Positions 1-7,207 of a stretch of 20,367 bases of DNA are shown here, piece by piece (positions within the stretch are counted from its first letter, which is position 1; every line of letters begins with the position of its first letter). The stretch is from Candidatus Coatesiibacteriota bacterium (GTDB taxonomy: Bacteria > B130-G9), in NCBI GenBank assembly GCA_016929465.1, contig JAFGIT010000111.1:1-20367 (forward strand), read 5' to 3'. The notes below the pieces were generated by a model. That model did no database searches, had not been told where the DNA came from, and worked only from the letters and a program-made list of their open reading frames with translations. A program made the translations under genes and the position numbers.

Positions 1-588
1 GCAGGACCGCTTGAGTATCTCCCACACGGGCGAAAGAGTGTTGTTGATGTCCAGCACTCCGGCTCGTTTGAATGACCCTATCGTCAGTTTGTGGTCTTCT
101 TTTCTCGATTGGAGGAGATTCAGAGCCGCAGCTATCTTGTTCACGCGGCCGGGGCTCGCGAACCTGCATGGATCACTAATTATTCCATCCAATTCAGGAG
201 CCTCCCAGTGTATCCCGGCCTCCTCGAAGAGAAGGTCTCGGCCACAGAGAATCGCTATCGAGTCTGGATTTAGCTTCTTCGCTTCGCGGACCGCAGCCAG
301 GTCCTTCCCGAGGGATGGAAGCGATGAATCGAAGACGACGATCTCCGGGCGGTGCTTCACCAGGTCGGACTGCAGAGCGCCCCACTCCAGGCCCTCAGCC
401 TCGTAATCGGCCAATTTGCAGCGGAATCCCGCAAGCGAGAGCTTTGCCGCTACAAGCAGGAGATTGAAAGGCGGCGCGTGACGCGAAGAGATGAGCCTGC
501 ACCGTGCCGTGGGCCACCAGGCTCGGGAATCATCCCGCCCTGGCGTCCGAACGAGCAACGCCGTCATCACACCCTTGTCGCCAGTCAT
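1..588 (-). CDS. B12-binding-domain radical SAM protein, N-terminal part (runs off window)
   Basis: The reading frame is open for 196 codons from an ATG at 588 to the window edge, so the C-terminal part is missing. A GGAGG about 10 bases upstream of 588 supports this start. Residues about 38-150 read as a Rossmann-like B12-binding domain of the BchE type: a PPFNLLLVAAKL segment after the N-terminal strand, then RPEIVVFDSSLPSLGKDL, then an ILCGRD strand-loop. The last visible residues (NNTLSPVWEILK) look like the linker that precedes the radical SAM core, whose Cys-x3-Cys-x2-Cys motif would lie beyond the left edge. Family members catalyse methylations, ring closures or other radical reactions on very diverse substrates, and no substrate can be named here. 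The gene is divergent from the Fe-S protein gene at 783. The family call is an inference from the N-terminal domain only, because no catalytic cysteine is visible. Confidence 0.7.
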   Translation of the reverse strand, partial: MTGDKGVMTALLVRTPGRDDSRAWWPTARCRLISSRHAPPFNLLLVAAKLSLAGFRCKLADYEAEGLEWGALQSDLVKHRPEIVVFDSSLPSLGKDLAAVREAKKLNPDSIAILCGRDLLFEEAGIHWEAPELDGIISDPCRFASPGRVNKIAAALNLLQSRKEDHKLTIGSFKRAGVLDINNTLSPVWEILKRSC

Positions 589-782
589 TTCAAGTCAACC
601 TCCAAAGTCAAATAACACCGATGAGACACATTTTGTTTTACCACAGATGAATTGAGATGAGTGGCAAATCTCTGAAGGCCGAGCCGATTCCCCATGATTC
701 GACTCCGACTTGTTATATGATTGCAGATGAGATTGAATTTCACATCATTAGATTTACAGCAATTCCAATTGGGAGAAGCAGA

Positions 783-2075
783 ATGACTGGGCTCTCCGAT
801 GGAGCAAACAAAGTCTGCCTGAGATGCGGCTCGTGCCTCTCAGCATGTCCGGTTTACAAGAAGCAGTTGAACGAGATGGTAGCGCCGCGCGGCAAGATGG
901 CACTCGCAGAGGCCATATCGCACGACGAGATGCCGGCGAAACACGACACAGCGTCATACCTTTCACAGTGTCTAGTCTGCACAGCCTGTATGGACAGCTG
1001 CCCCAATAATTTGAATGTCGATATTCGGATGATAGCGGGACGCTCCGCTCTCAAACGCCACAAGATAGCGAATATGCCCTTTTTCGCCGCATTCCGGACC
1101 GTTCTGCAGACCAGATCCCTTATGGACGTCGGTGCGTTCTTTGGCAGACTGTTCAGCCGCCTGCTGTTCTTCCGTGTTCCGGGTGAATCCGGGCTGCATC
1201 TGAGATTCCCGATCCTCGTCCCCAGGTCGAGGCTGCTGCCGAAGATAGCCATCACTCCCTTCCTGAAATCGGAGAAGAAAAAGAGGGGCAAAGAACACAG
1301 CTCTTCGAGTAAGGCTCCCTACGCCTACTTCGTTGGCTGCATGGGAAATTACTCCTGCACGGAGGTGCCGAACCAGCTTCTCGCTCTGCAGAATAAAATC
1401 GGCGGCTCTATTTCCGTCCCGTTGGACCAAAGATGCTGCGGGATGCCGGCAATCGTGGCTGGCGACCTCCAATCCGCAAGAAAACTGGCGAGGAGGAATA
1501 TCAACGTCCTGCTAAAAACCGGAGCGGAGAAAATTATCACGGCGTGCGGATCCTGCGGCTCGGCAATCAAGCACTACTACCCGGCGCTCTTCGACGACGA
1601 CGAGAATACGCGGAAATCCGCGGAAGAAGTCGCATCGCGGATAGTCGATGTATCGGAGCTAATCGCCCATTCGACGACGGAGAAGACCTTCGCAGTCAAT
1701 AAAGACCTCCTGAAAAGGCTCGGATTGGAATCAGAGAAGCGCGTCAAGGTCACTTATCACGAGTCATGTCATCTGGGAAGGAGAATGGGAGTCATCGAAG
1801 CCCCCAAGCAGATCCTACGTAGAATAGAGGGCATAGAATTCGTCCCGATGAAGGATGAGAACGTCTGCTGCGGATGCGGGGGCCTATTCAGCGTTCACCA
1901 CTACGACATCTCGAGCGCCATAACCGCCGATAAGGCGGAAAATATAAGAGCTACTGGTGCCCAGATCGTTGCAACCGGGTGCCCCGCGTGCGCTATGCAA
2001 ATCGCGGACGGCCTCGCCCATGCTGGGCTCGATATACCGGTAGTTCACACCATTGAATTGATCTCGAGTAGTTAG
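783..2075 (+). CDS. GlcF/LutA-like (Fe-S)-binding oxidoreductase subunit
   Basis: The 430-residue protein has two N-terminal [4Fe-4S] motifs, Cys12/15/18/22 and Cys63/66/69/73, each ending in Cys-Pro. Two CCG-type cysteine-rich domains follow, with signatures CCGMPAIV, CGSCGSAIKHYYP, ESCHLG, CCGCGG and GCPAC. This order is that of glycolate oxidase subunit GlcF, and is also seen in lactate-utilisation LutA and heterodisulfide-reductase-like subunits. Such proteins pass electrons from a partner flavoprotein to the quinone pool or a disulfide. No GlcD-type FAD subunit lies in the window, so the substrate is open. I chose ATG 783 because GGGAG sits 7 bases upstream and the Fe-S motif then starts at residue 12, as is usual. 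An in-frame ATG at 657 would add 42 residues with no recognisable domain and has a poor ribosome site. The neighbour upstream is divergent, and the next confident gene downstream starts about 550 bases later. Confidence 0.88.
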   Translation: MTGLSDGANKVCLRCGSCLSACPVYKKQLNEMVAPRGKMALAEAISHDEMPAKHDTASYLSQCLVCTACMDSCPNNLNVDIRMIAGRSALKRHKIANMPFFAAFRTVLQTRSLMDVGAFFGRLFSRLLFFRVPGESGLHLRFPILVPRSRLLPKIAITPFLKSEKKKRGKEHSSSSKAPYAYFVGCMGNYSCTEVPNQLLALQNKIGGSISVPLDQRCCGMPAIVAGDLQSARKLARRNINVLLKTGAEKIITACGSCGSAIKHYYPALFDDDENTRKSAEEVASRIVDVSELIAHSTTEKTFAVNKDLLKRLGLESEKRVKVTYHESCHLGRRMGVIEAPKQILRRIEGIEFVPMKDENVCCGCGGLFSVHHYDISSAITADKAENIRATGAQIVATGCPACAMQIADGLAHAGLDIPVVHTIELISSS

Positions 2076-2088
2076 ACTTGTTGGACAT

Positions 2089-2139
2089 AATTGTCCCTTT
2101 TGGAACAATTGGGTAAAAACAGCTGTCCCTTTTGGGACA
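2089..2139. promoter_or_regulatory. Tandem palindrome pair, candidate enhancer/operator
   Basis: Two copies of a roughly 22-base unit lie at 2091-2112 and 2123-2144 and differ at three positions. Each contains a palindrome: TTGTCCC-TTTT-GGAACAA (one arm mismatch, 2089-2110) and TGTCCC-TTTT-GGGACA (perfect, 2124-2139). Their centres are 32 bp apart, very close to three helical turns, so dimers bound to them would sit on the same DNA face. They lie about 190-240 bp upstream of the predicted start of the sigma-54 unit at 2326, a usual distance for an enhancer-binding protein. Alternatives are hairpins at the 3' end of the Fe-S gene transcript or remnants of insertion-sequence ends. No T-run follows, so a simple intrinsic terminator is unlikely. 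Confidence 0.45.
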
Positions 2140-2269
2140 ATTCGCTAAACGTGCTTATGATTATATCCTTTGATATAGATGCAGCATTTTTGCGATAGTA
2201 TATAGATTGTCGGGACAGCACTGACTCTCCTGCCCGCTCCTCCCCCATTTGCAGGTAAATCACCTTTGA

Positions 2270-2327
2270 GAGAGACATAAGAGAGGTTTCAGGGCGGTTT
2301 GGCATGAAACCTGCATAATTATCTCTC
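2270..2327. other. Imperfect inverted repeat overlapping the sigma-54-type promoter
   Basis: AGGTTTCA (2284-2291) is a perfect inverted repeat of TGAAACCT (2305-2312) across a 13-base spacer. Outside it, GAGAGACATAA (2270-2280) pairs with TTATCTCTC (2319-2327) with one bulged C. The right inner arm lies between the -24 and -12 elements of the promoter at 2299-2316, so a protein bound to the inner palindrome would occlude the polymerase. It could equally be a chance fold or the relic of a mobile element. The symmetry is visible directly, and the role is inferred. Confidence 0.35.
2299..2316 (+). promoter_or_regulatory. Sigma-54 (-24/-12) type promoter
   Basis: TTGGCATG (2299-2306) and CTGCAT (2311-2316) match the RpoN consensus YTGGCACG-N4-TTGCW at all but one strongly constrained base. 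The invariant GG (2301-2302) and GC (2313-2314) are separated by exactly 10 bp. Transcription would begin near 2326. The element lies between an upstream tandem palindrome and a downstream terminator, which is the layout expected for an activator-dependent unit. The assignment is by pattern only, because rpoN is not in the window. Confidence 0.5.
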
Positions 2328-2356
2328 AGGAACACATTACATGGATAAGGTAAGAA

Positions 2357-2503
2357 TTGAAGTACCTAGGAGGTGCGCAGACAACGTTCGCCCCGATGAA
2401 CCACCCAGTGGTTCAATTTAACGCCCTCGACAGGCGCGATATGCGCTTGGCCGACCCCATCCAGCCCGAGGGCATTCCTGGCCCTGGGGGACCGCTAAAT
2501 TAG
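2357..2503 (+). CDS. Possible 48-residue Gly/Pro-rich small protein
   Basis: The frame runs from TTG 2357 (AAGG 6 bases upstream) or from the internal ATG 2396 (35 residues) to TAG 2501. The product begins MKYLGGAQTTFAPMNHP and ends in EGIPGPGGPLN. It has no cysteine and no hydrophobic segment long enough for a signal peptide. G or C fills roughly two thirds of third codon positions, and favoured codons (CTC, CGC, GAC, ATC, CAG, GAG) match the neighbouring genes, which is what keeps it in the list. Against it, the start codon is weak, the clear AGGAGGT at 2368-2374 is about 20 bases from the ATG, and the stop codon falls inside the terminator hairpin. I recognise no homologous family. It could be a leader peptide, a secreted or modified peptide, or not a gene. 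Confidence 0.28.
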   Translation: MKYLGGAQTTFAPMNHPVVQFNALDRRDMRLADPIQPEGIPGPGGPLN

Positions 2504-2524
2504 CGGTCCCCCGACTTCTTTTTT
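2486..2524 (+). terminator. Strong intrinsic terminator
   Basis: A near-perfect 27-base palindrome (2486-2512) has 13-base arms, GGGGGACCGCTAA and its complement, around a single A. In RNA the innermost pairs would open to form the loop. GACTTCTTTTTT follows on the plus strand. There is no T-run in the other direction, so it works for plus-strand transcription. It ends the short unit beginning near 2326 and separates it from the operon at 2628. Confidence 0.85.
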
Positions 2525-2551
2525 GACCATCCGCACGATATGATCAACCAA

Positions 2552-2579
2552 TTGATCCGCATCGTCCTCATCTGATACT
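2552..2579 (+). promoter_or_regulatory. Possible sigma-70-type promoter for the 2628 operon
   Basis: TTGATC (2552-2557) and GATACT (2574-2579) are separated by 16 bp, each matching 4 of 6 consensus bases. The pair sits just after the terminator and about 50 bases before the ATG at 2628, where a promoter would be expected. The match is modest. Confidence 0.3.
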
Positions 2580-2627
2580 GTGTGCTGTGTCTTTAGGATC
2601 TCTTCAATATATCGGTGAGGGCTTCAA

Positions 2628-5600
2628 ATGCTGCGTTGGGTGCCATCGACCTATCTGATTATTTTGATGCTATCAGCCTTGGTCTCCGTCCGTGCCGCGG
2701 AGCCGGATTTCCTCTGGACGTATGAGGCGGGCGCCTGGATTACGTCTTCTCCGCTCTTTATTGGGGATGACAGACTAGTATTCGGATGCCATGACGGCTC
2801 GATACGGTGCATAGAATCCGAGGGGAGCCTGGTCTGGACATATCGGACGGAGAATGTTGTATGCGCATCACCAGTAGTCCTGCCCGGAGACCGAATCGCC
2901 TGCGGATCGGCTGACAGCAAGCTCTACTGCCTGACGACCGATGGTGGACTGGTCTGGTCCTATCAAACGGAAGGCCCGGTTTATGGAACTGCGAGAGCGC
3001 TCGATGACGGCAGGATCACCTTCGGTTCGATCGATGGGAATCTCTATTGCCTCAATCCTGATGGTGCTCTCTCCTGGTCCATCGAGACCGGAAGCTGGAT
3101 CACCTCCAGGCCCTCGCTCAGGGCTGATGGAGCGATTCTAATCGCTTCGTGGGATGGCTGTGTCTATGCAGCGAGTTCGGAGGGCAACATTATCTGGACT
3201 TACGATTGCGGCAGCCCAATAGCTGCGTCAATTGAACTGGATGACACCAATACCGGCTATTTTGGTACGTTGGACGGCAGGCTGCTCTGCCTCGACCTAG
3301 ATGGAAGGCTGCTATTCGAATTTCCAGCGAACGACTCGATACTCTCAACTCCAAAGGTCCTTGCTTCGGGCGATATCGTCTTCGGCACCAACGATGGGAC
3401 GATATATTGGCTTTCGGATGACGGCATTTCGAAGATGACACGCAGCGCCGACGACAACGTCGTGGCTCAACCCGCAGTCTCGCCGCTCGATGAGATATAT
3501 GTCGGCTCGCTGGATCGGAAATTGTACATAACGAATTTGAGAGGCTCCAGGATAGACACTGAGAGCTTCCCGAGCGGGATAATCGCCCCGGTTCAGTTCA
3601 TGGGCGATGGAACACCGATCGTCGCGTGCCTGAATGGCAGGATCTATGCCCTGCCAATGAGGCCGGGACGCCTTGGAGAGGAGGCCATTCATATATCCAA
3701 TGATGAGGTCCGACCGGATAGAATCCATGAAACGCCACGACTATGCCGGATATCTCCCCTGAGCTCCATCACATCTGGCAACAAGCATGGAGCGTTCTCT
3801 GGACCACCCGGGACCGAGAAAGTCGCCGAGCCCTTATCGGAACCGATGATGGGGATCGGGCTCGATAATTTCAGGCCGACCACGGTAGATCAGGCGCTCT
3901 TTGTCATAGGCTGCGCGCGTGGTGATCTCGATCAGAATCATGAGCTGTATTTCCAGGATGAGCTCCGCCTTCAGAGCATAGACTATCTCCTAAATAATCC
4001 GCTCGAAGTGCCGCAGTTCGCATATCAAATCGTCGCTCCCTTGACGCCGGTCGAATTCGACCTTCAGCAGATAGTCATTCACTTCTGTGAGCAGATTGAT
4101 CTGACCGGTCATTCTCCGCATATATTCGTGCCATTTCTGCAAGAGGCTCCACTTGCCTCATCGATTACCTTACTTCACGAGATCCTGGGAGAGCCATTGG
4201 AAGCTTCGGACATCGAGGACCTCACCGCACGCTCCGCCGGCATTGACGCTGACGTCCAGAAAGCGGCCGCGACCATAGTGCTTGGAATAGCCTCGGCCTA
4301 TGAACTGCGGGAATCAAGTCTCTCGCTCCTTGATGCAACCGCCAGGGATTCTCTGCTGACGGCGAAGATAATGCCCTACACGTCGAACTACTCCTCGATT
4401 GCTCAATTGGACAATCTCCTGAACAATGCAAAGGAGGTCGATATGGACGGCATGGCGGAAGCCTGCCTGGAAACGCTGGGTGCTGTCGAGACCGCGATCG
4501 GATATCTCGTATCAGCTGGTTCGCGCTCAAATATTGGTCTTCCATTCAGCTACTCCACACCGATCGGCAAGATCGTCCTGGGAACCTACGGGGCTGACGT
4601 CTATGGTGCGGACCCGCCCAACTCTGAGTATCTCTTGATCATCGATCTCGGCGGCGATGACAGCTATATCGGCGGGGGGATCGGTTGCACGCAGTCTCCA
4701 GAGAATGGCATCTCTATTCTCATCGATAATTCAGGCAATGATTCCTACACATCGGATGAAGACTGCTCCTTCGGCTGCGGGATTCTCGGCCTTGGCCTAT
4801 TACTCGACCTCGCGGGGAATGACACATATCGCGGAGCTGACTACTCCCAGGGCGTCGGCGCCTTCGGCTTCGGAATGCTGTGTGATTTGGCGGGAGCGGA
4901 TAGGTATAACTGCATATCGGCCGGCCAGGGCGCTGCAACTTTTGGCCTCGGCATTTGCTATGACCGGCTTGGAGAGGACGAGTTCTACTGCGTCTCGACT
5001 TCTCAGGGCTTTGGATTCATAAAAGGGATCGGCGTGATCGACGGCGGCTTCGGAGATGACTGCTACTTCTCTGGCTGCGGGTCGGTGGACTTCCGAGAGG
5101 CTGATCCCGGACAGGAGCGATTCGACAGCATGTCGCAGGGATTTGGTTGGGGCTACAGGAACGACGAGGACCGGTATTGGAGGTCAGGCGGTATAGGCCT
5201 GATCAACGATGGCGGCGGGGCCGATATCTACCTCGCGGACTATTTCGCCCAGGGAAGTGGATATTGGTTCGGTGCGGGATTTCTGTATGACAGGGCTGGT
5301 GACGATCTGTATCTCGCCCGCAATTACGTCCAGGGATCGGGCACTCACACGGCAATAGGCGTCCTGGTCGAGGACGGTGGTGACGACGAGTACTTCGCGT
5401 GGGAGCATGCTCAAGGCTCGGGACTGGACCTGTCAGTCGGGATGCTAATCGAGGAGATGGGAGATGACTATTACTCCTGCAAGGGTCGATGCCAGGGAGT
5501 TGGCGTGAAGAACGCCTTTGGCTTGCTTTGCGACAGCAAGGGGTCCGACGTGTATGTAGCCTCGACAGAGCATCAAGGTATGGGAAGGATCAACGAGACG

Positions 5601-5795
5601 AGAGACTACGGCAATGTCGGCCTGCTGCTCGACTTCTCTGGTCTTGATCACTATTCCCATCACAGCGGACAGAATAGAAGCTGGACAGACGGCTATCTGG
5701 GCTTCACTATCGACGCAGAATCAGGTAGCGTCCCCTGGAAGTTCTCAATTGGCATGGACATGGATGTGCAATCTCACATTAGAAGGCAAAGATGA
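2628..5795 (+). CDS. Secreted PQQ-type beta-propeller protein with C-terminal GDDxY/QG repeats
   Basis: The 1055-residue protein is not of known function. Residues 1-23 form a signal peptide with a hydrophobic core (LIILMLSALVSV) and a likely cut after VRA. Residues about 25-345 hold eight repeats of the PQQ/YncE propeller type, with the pattern DG-x-[IL]-Y-x-L-x2-[DE]-G-x-[IL]-x-W-[ST]-[YF]. Residues about 390-640 are a mostly helical region with HEAT-like helices (VQKAAATIVLGIASAYELRE). Residues about 669-1009 hold about a dozen repeats of roughly 30 residues, with G-[DN]-D-x-Y at one end and QG-x-G at the middle. The start at 2628 has GAGGG about 7 bases upstream. The last codons overlap xseA by four bases (ATGA), so the two are translationally coupled. 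The propeller suggests ligand or protein binding and the acidic repeats suggest calcium binding, but both are inferences. No catalytic motif was recognised. Confidence 0.85.
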   Translation: MLRWVPSTYLIILMLSALVSVRAAEPDFLWTYEAGAWITSSPLFIGDDRLVFGCHDGSIRCIESEGSLVWTYRTENVVCASPVVLPGDRIACGSADSKLYCLTTDGGLVWSYQTEGPVYGTARALDDGRITFGSIDGNLYCLNPDGALSWSIETGSWITSRPSLRADGAILIASWDGCVYAASSEGNIIWTYDCGSPIAASIELDDTNTGYFGTLDGRLLCLDLDGRLLFEFPANDSILSTPKVLASGDIVFGTNDGTIYWLSDDGISKMTRSADDNVVAQPAVSPLDEIYVGSLDRKLYITNLRGSRIDTESFPSGIIAPVQFMGDGTPIVACLNGRIYALPMRPGRLGEEAIHISNDEVRPDRIHETPRLCRISPLSSITSGNKHGAFSGPPGTEKVAEPLSEPMMGIGLDNFRPTTVDQALFVIGCARGDLDQNHELYFQDELRLQSIDYLLNNPLEVPQFAYQIVAPLTPVEFDLQQIVIHFCEQIDLTGHSPHIFVPFLQEAPLASSITLLHEILGEPLEASDIEDLTARSAGIDADVQKAAATIVLGIASAYELRESSLSLLDATARDSLLTAKIMPYTSNYSSIAQLDNLLNNAKEVDMDGMAEACLETLGAVETAIGYLVSAGSRSNIGLPFSYSTPIGKIVLGTYGADVYGADPPNSEYLLIIDLGGDDSYIGGGIGCTQSPENGISILIDNSGNDSYTSDEDCSFGCGILGLGLLLDLAGNDTYRGADYSQGVGAFGFGMLCDLAGADRYNCISAGQGAATFGLGICYDRLGEDEFYCVSTSQGFGFIKGIGVIDGGFGDDCYFSGCGSVDFREADPGQERFDSMSQGFGWGYRNDEDRYWRSGGIGLINDGGGADIYLADYFAQGSGYWFGAGFLYDRAGDDLYLARNYVQGSGTHTAIGVLVEDGGDDEYFAWEHAQGSGLDLSVGMLIEEMGDDYYSCKGRCQGVGVKNAFGLLCDSKGSDVYVASTEHQGMGRINETRDYGNVGLLLDFSGLDHYSHHSGQNRSWTDGYLGFTIDAESGSVPWKFSIGMDMDVQSHIRRQR
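4632..5654 (+). repeat. Protein-level tandem repeat array (GDDxY ... QGxG, about 30 residues each)
   Basis: Within the preceding gene, residues about 669-1009, twelve copies of the G-x-D-x-Y element are visible. Examples are GGDDSY, SGNDSY, AGNDTY, AGADRY, GGADIY, AGDDLY, GGDDEY, MGDDYY, KGSDVY and SGLDHY. About nine QG-x-G elements alternate with them, and hydrophobic G-[LI]-L-x-D strands lie between. The copies are diverged at the DNA level, so this is an old protein repeat and not a recent expansion. The spacing suits a beta-solenoid or beta-roll. It resembles, but does not match, the nonapeptide RTX repeat. Confidence 0.8.
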
Positions 5796-7207
5796 AGGAT
5801 CTGGAGCTCGATTTCACCGCCCAGAAGGCCCAGGAATTCCAGGAGGGCCGGAAGATATACCAGGTCTCCGAGCTGTCAGCGGAGATCAAGGGACTTCTTC
5901 AGGCCAGGTTCACCGACATCTGGGTGGAGGGTGAGATAACCGACTTCAAGCGGTCGGCAGCGGGACACCTTTATATGCGGCTGAAGGACGACAAGGCGCA
6001 GATTGGCGCAGTTATGTTCCGCAACAAGGCGATCTTCCTGCGCTTCAAGCCCGAGAATGGGCTGGCAGTCATAGCCAAGGGATCGGTCAGCTGCTATCCA
6101 CCTTCGAGCAGCTATCAAATCATCGTCGATTACTTCGAGCCGAAGGGCATCGGCGCGCTTCAGCTCGCGTTCGAACAGCTGAAGAGGAAGCTGCAGTCGG
6201 AGGGGCTGTTCGATCCAGAACGCAAAAAGCCGATCCCGAAAATGCCGAAGACCATCGGCGTTGTCACATCACCGACCGGCGCTGCCATACGGGATATCCT
6301 GAATGTCACAAGCCGCAGGTTCTGCTCTGCACACGTCATCCTCTATCCCGTTCTGGTTCAAGGTGACAAGGCTCCAGCAGAGATCGCACACGCCATTGAC
6401 GAGATGAATCGACTTGGCCTCGTCGAGGTTCTGATTGTCGGCAGAGGCGGCGGGGCGGCGATTGACCTCTGGGCTTTCAACGAGGAGAGCGTCGCACGGG
6501 CAATTGCGAGGTCGGTCATTCCGGTGATTTCTGCGGTCGGCCACGAGGTCGACTTCACGATCTCCGACTTCGTCGCCGATCTTCGAGCACCTACTCCATC
6601 AGCAGCGGCAGAGCTCGTCGTTCAGAGCAGAGCAGAGCTCCTTGCGAAGGTGGACGCTATGCGCAGCCGAGTGCTCAAGATGACCGCTGACCGCGTGGCC
6701 TTTCTCAGTCAGAAACACAAGACCCTCGCGACCGCCCTTCGCCTGAACAGCCCGGAACGGCCCATAGAGGTCCTGATGCAGAGAGTTGATGAATTCGACA
6801 ACCGGCTTCGTCGGGGCTTGCTGGCTTATATCGAGCGAAAGAGGCAGAAGATCGAGAATCTCACATCCCGTCAAAGCCCCCGCTTGCTCACGAAGAGAGT
6901 CGAAGTCCTGGACGCGAACTTGAAGAGCTGCACGAATCGGCTCAAGAGGTCCATGCTCGCCAGGATGGAGCTTGCCGAGACCCGATTCTCGGCCGTCAGA
7001 AAACAGCTGTCGTCTCTGAAGCCTCAGAACGTCATGAAGAGGGGCTACGCTATTTGTCAGGACGTTGCAACCGGTAGGTCGATTTCGAGGGCAAGGGAGG
7101 CTCGACTCGGCTCTACGATCCTCCTGACGCTATCCGACGGGAGCCTGGGATGCCAGGTCAACGACGTCTCGATATCAGAGGATATAATATCCAATGAAAT
7201 CAGATAA
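5792..7207 (+). CDS. xseA: Exodeoxyribonuclease VII large subunit
   Basis: The 471-residue product aligns along its length with XseA, which with several copies of the small subunit XseB degrades single-stranded DNA to oligonucleotides in the cytoplasm. The N-terminal OB-fold (about 22-120) has the WVEGEITDFKRSAAGHLY segment. The catalytic domain shows GVVTSPTGAAIRDIL, the glycine loop GRGGG near residue 216 followed by DLWAFN, and DFVADLRAPTPSAAAE near 263. A basic coiled-coil tail follows. The start overlaps the stop of the upstream secreted-protein gene by 4 bases. The 3' end overlaps the next start by 14 bases, so all three genes are likely co-translated. The glycine loop reads GGGAAID where many relatives have GGGSxED, a small deviation. 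No xseB follows directly, although it usually lies next to xseA. Confidence 0.96.
   Translation: MKDLELDFTAQKAQEFQEGRKIYQVSELSAEIKGLLQARFTDIWVEGEITDFKRSAAGHLYMRLKDDKAQIGAVMFRNKAIFLRFKPENGLAVIAKGSVSCYPPSSSYQIIVDYFEPKGIGALQLAFEQLKRKLQSEGLFDPERKKPIPKMPKTIGVVTSPTGAAIRDILNVTSRRFCSAHVILYPVLVQGDKAPAEIAHAIDEMNRLGLVEVLIVGRGGGAAIDLWAFNEESVARAIARSVIPVISAVGHEVDFTISDFVADLRAPTPSAAAELVVQSRAELLAKVDAMRSRVLKMTADRVAFLSQKHKTLATALRLNSPERPIEVLMQRVDEFDNRLRRGLLAYIERKRQKIENLTSRQSPRLLTKRVEVLDANLKSCTNRLKRSMLARMELAETRFSAVRKQLSSLKPQNVMKRGYAICQDVATGRSISRAREARLGSTILLTLSDGSLGCQVNDVSISEDIISNEIR

Larger units (their letters stand above)
2326..2524 (+). ncRNA. Candidate sigma-54-driven short transcript (about 200 nt)
   Basis: The predicted start after the -12 element and the strong terminator ending at 2524 delimit an approximately 200-nt RNA. 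Local folds are visible: TGAACCAC/GTGGTTCA with a CCA loop (2394-2412), a GCGC/GCGC mini-hairpin near 2436-2448, and the terminator stem. It does not match tmRNA, SRP RNA, 6S or RNase P features that I could recognise. Four GGA triplets are present, too few to argue for a CsrB/RsmZ-type sponge. It may instead be the mRNA for the short ORF at 2357-2503 or the 26-codon ORF that starts at ATG 2341, behind AGGA with a 9-base spacing. Whether it acts as RNA or as mRNA cannot be decided here. Confidence 0.4.

Noticed and set aside
657-782. N-terminal extension of the Fe-S protein gene from ATG 657
   Set aside because: The 42 extra residues show no domain, and the ribosome site before 657 is poor, while ATG 783 has GGGAG at good spacing and fits the family.
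1884-2335. Minus-strand open frames across the palindromes, ending in repeated QKGQL-like peptides
   Set aside because: The repetition is only the palindromic DNA read backwards. No transposase motif or start signal is present.
2326-2524. CsrB/RsmZ-like sponge RNA
   Set aside because: Only four GGA triplets were found and not in regular hairpin loops, too few for that class.
4632-5654. RTX toxin repeats
   Set aside because: The unit is about 30 residues, not nine, and the GGxGxDxUx pattern is not met. Only the Gly-Asp richness is shared.
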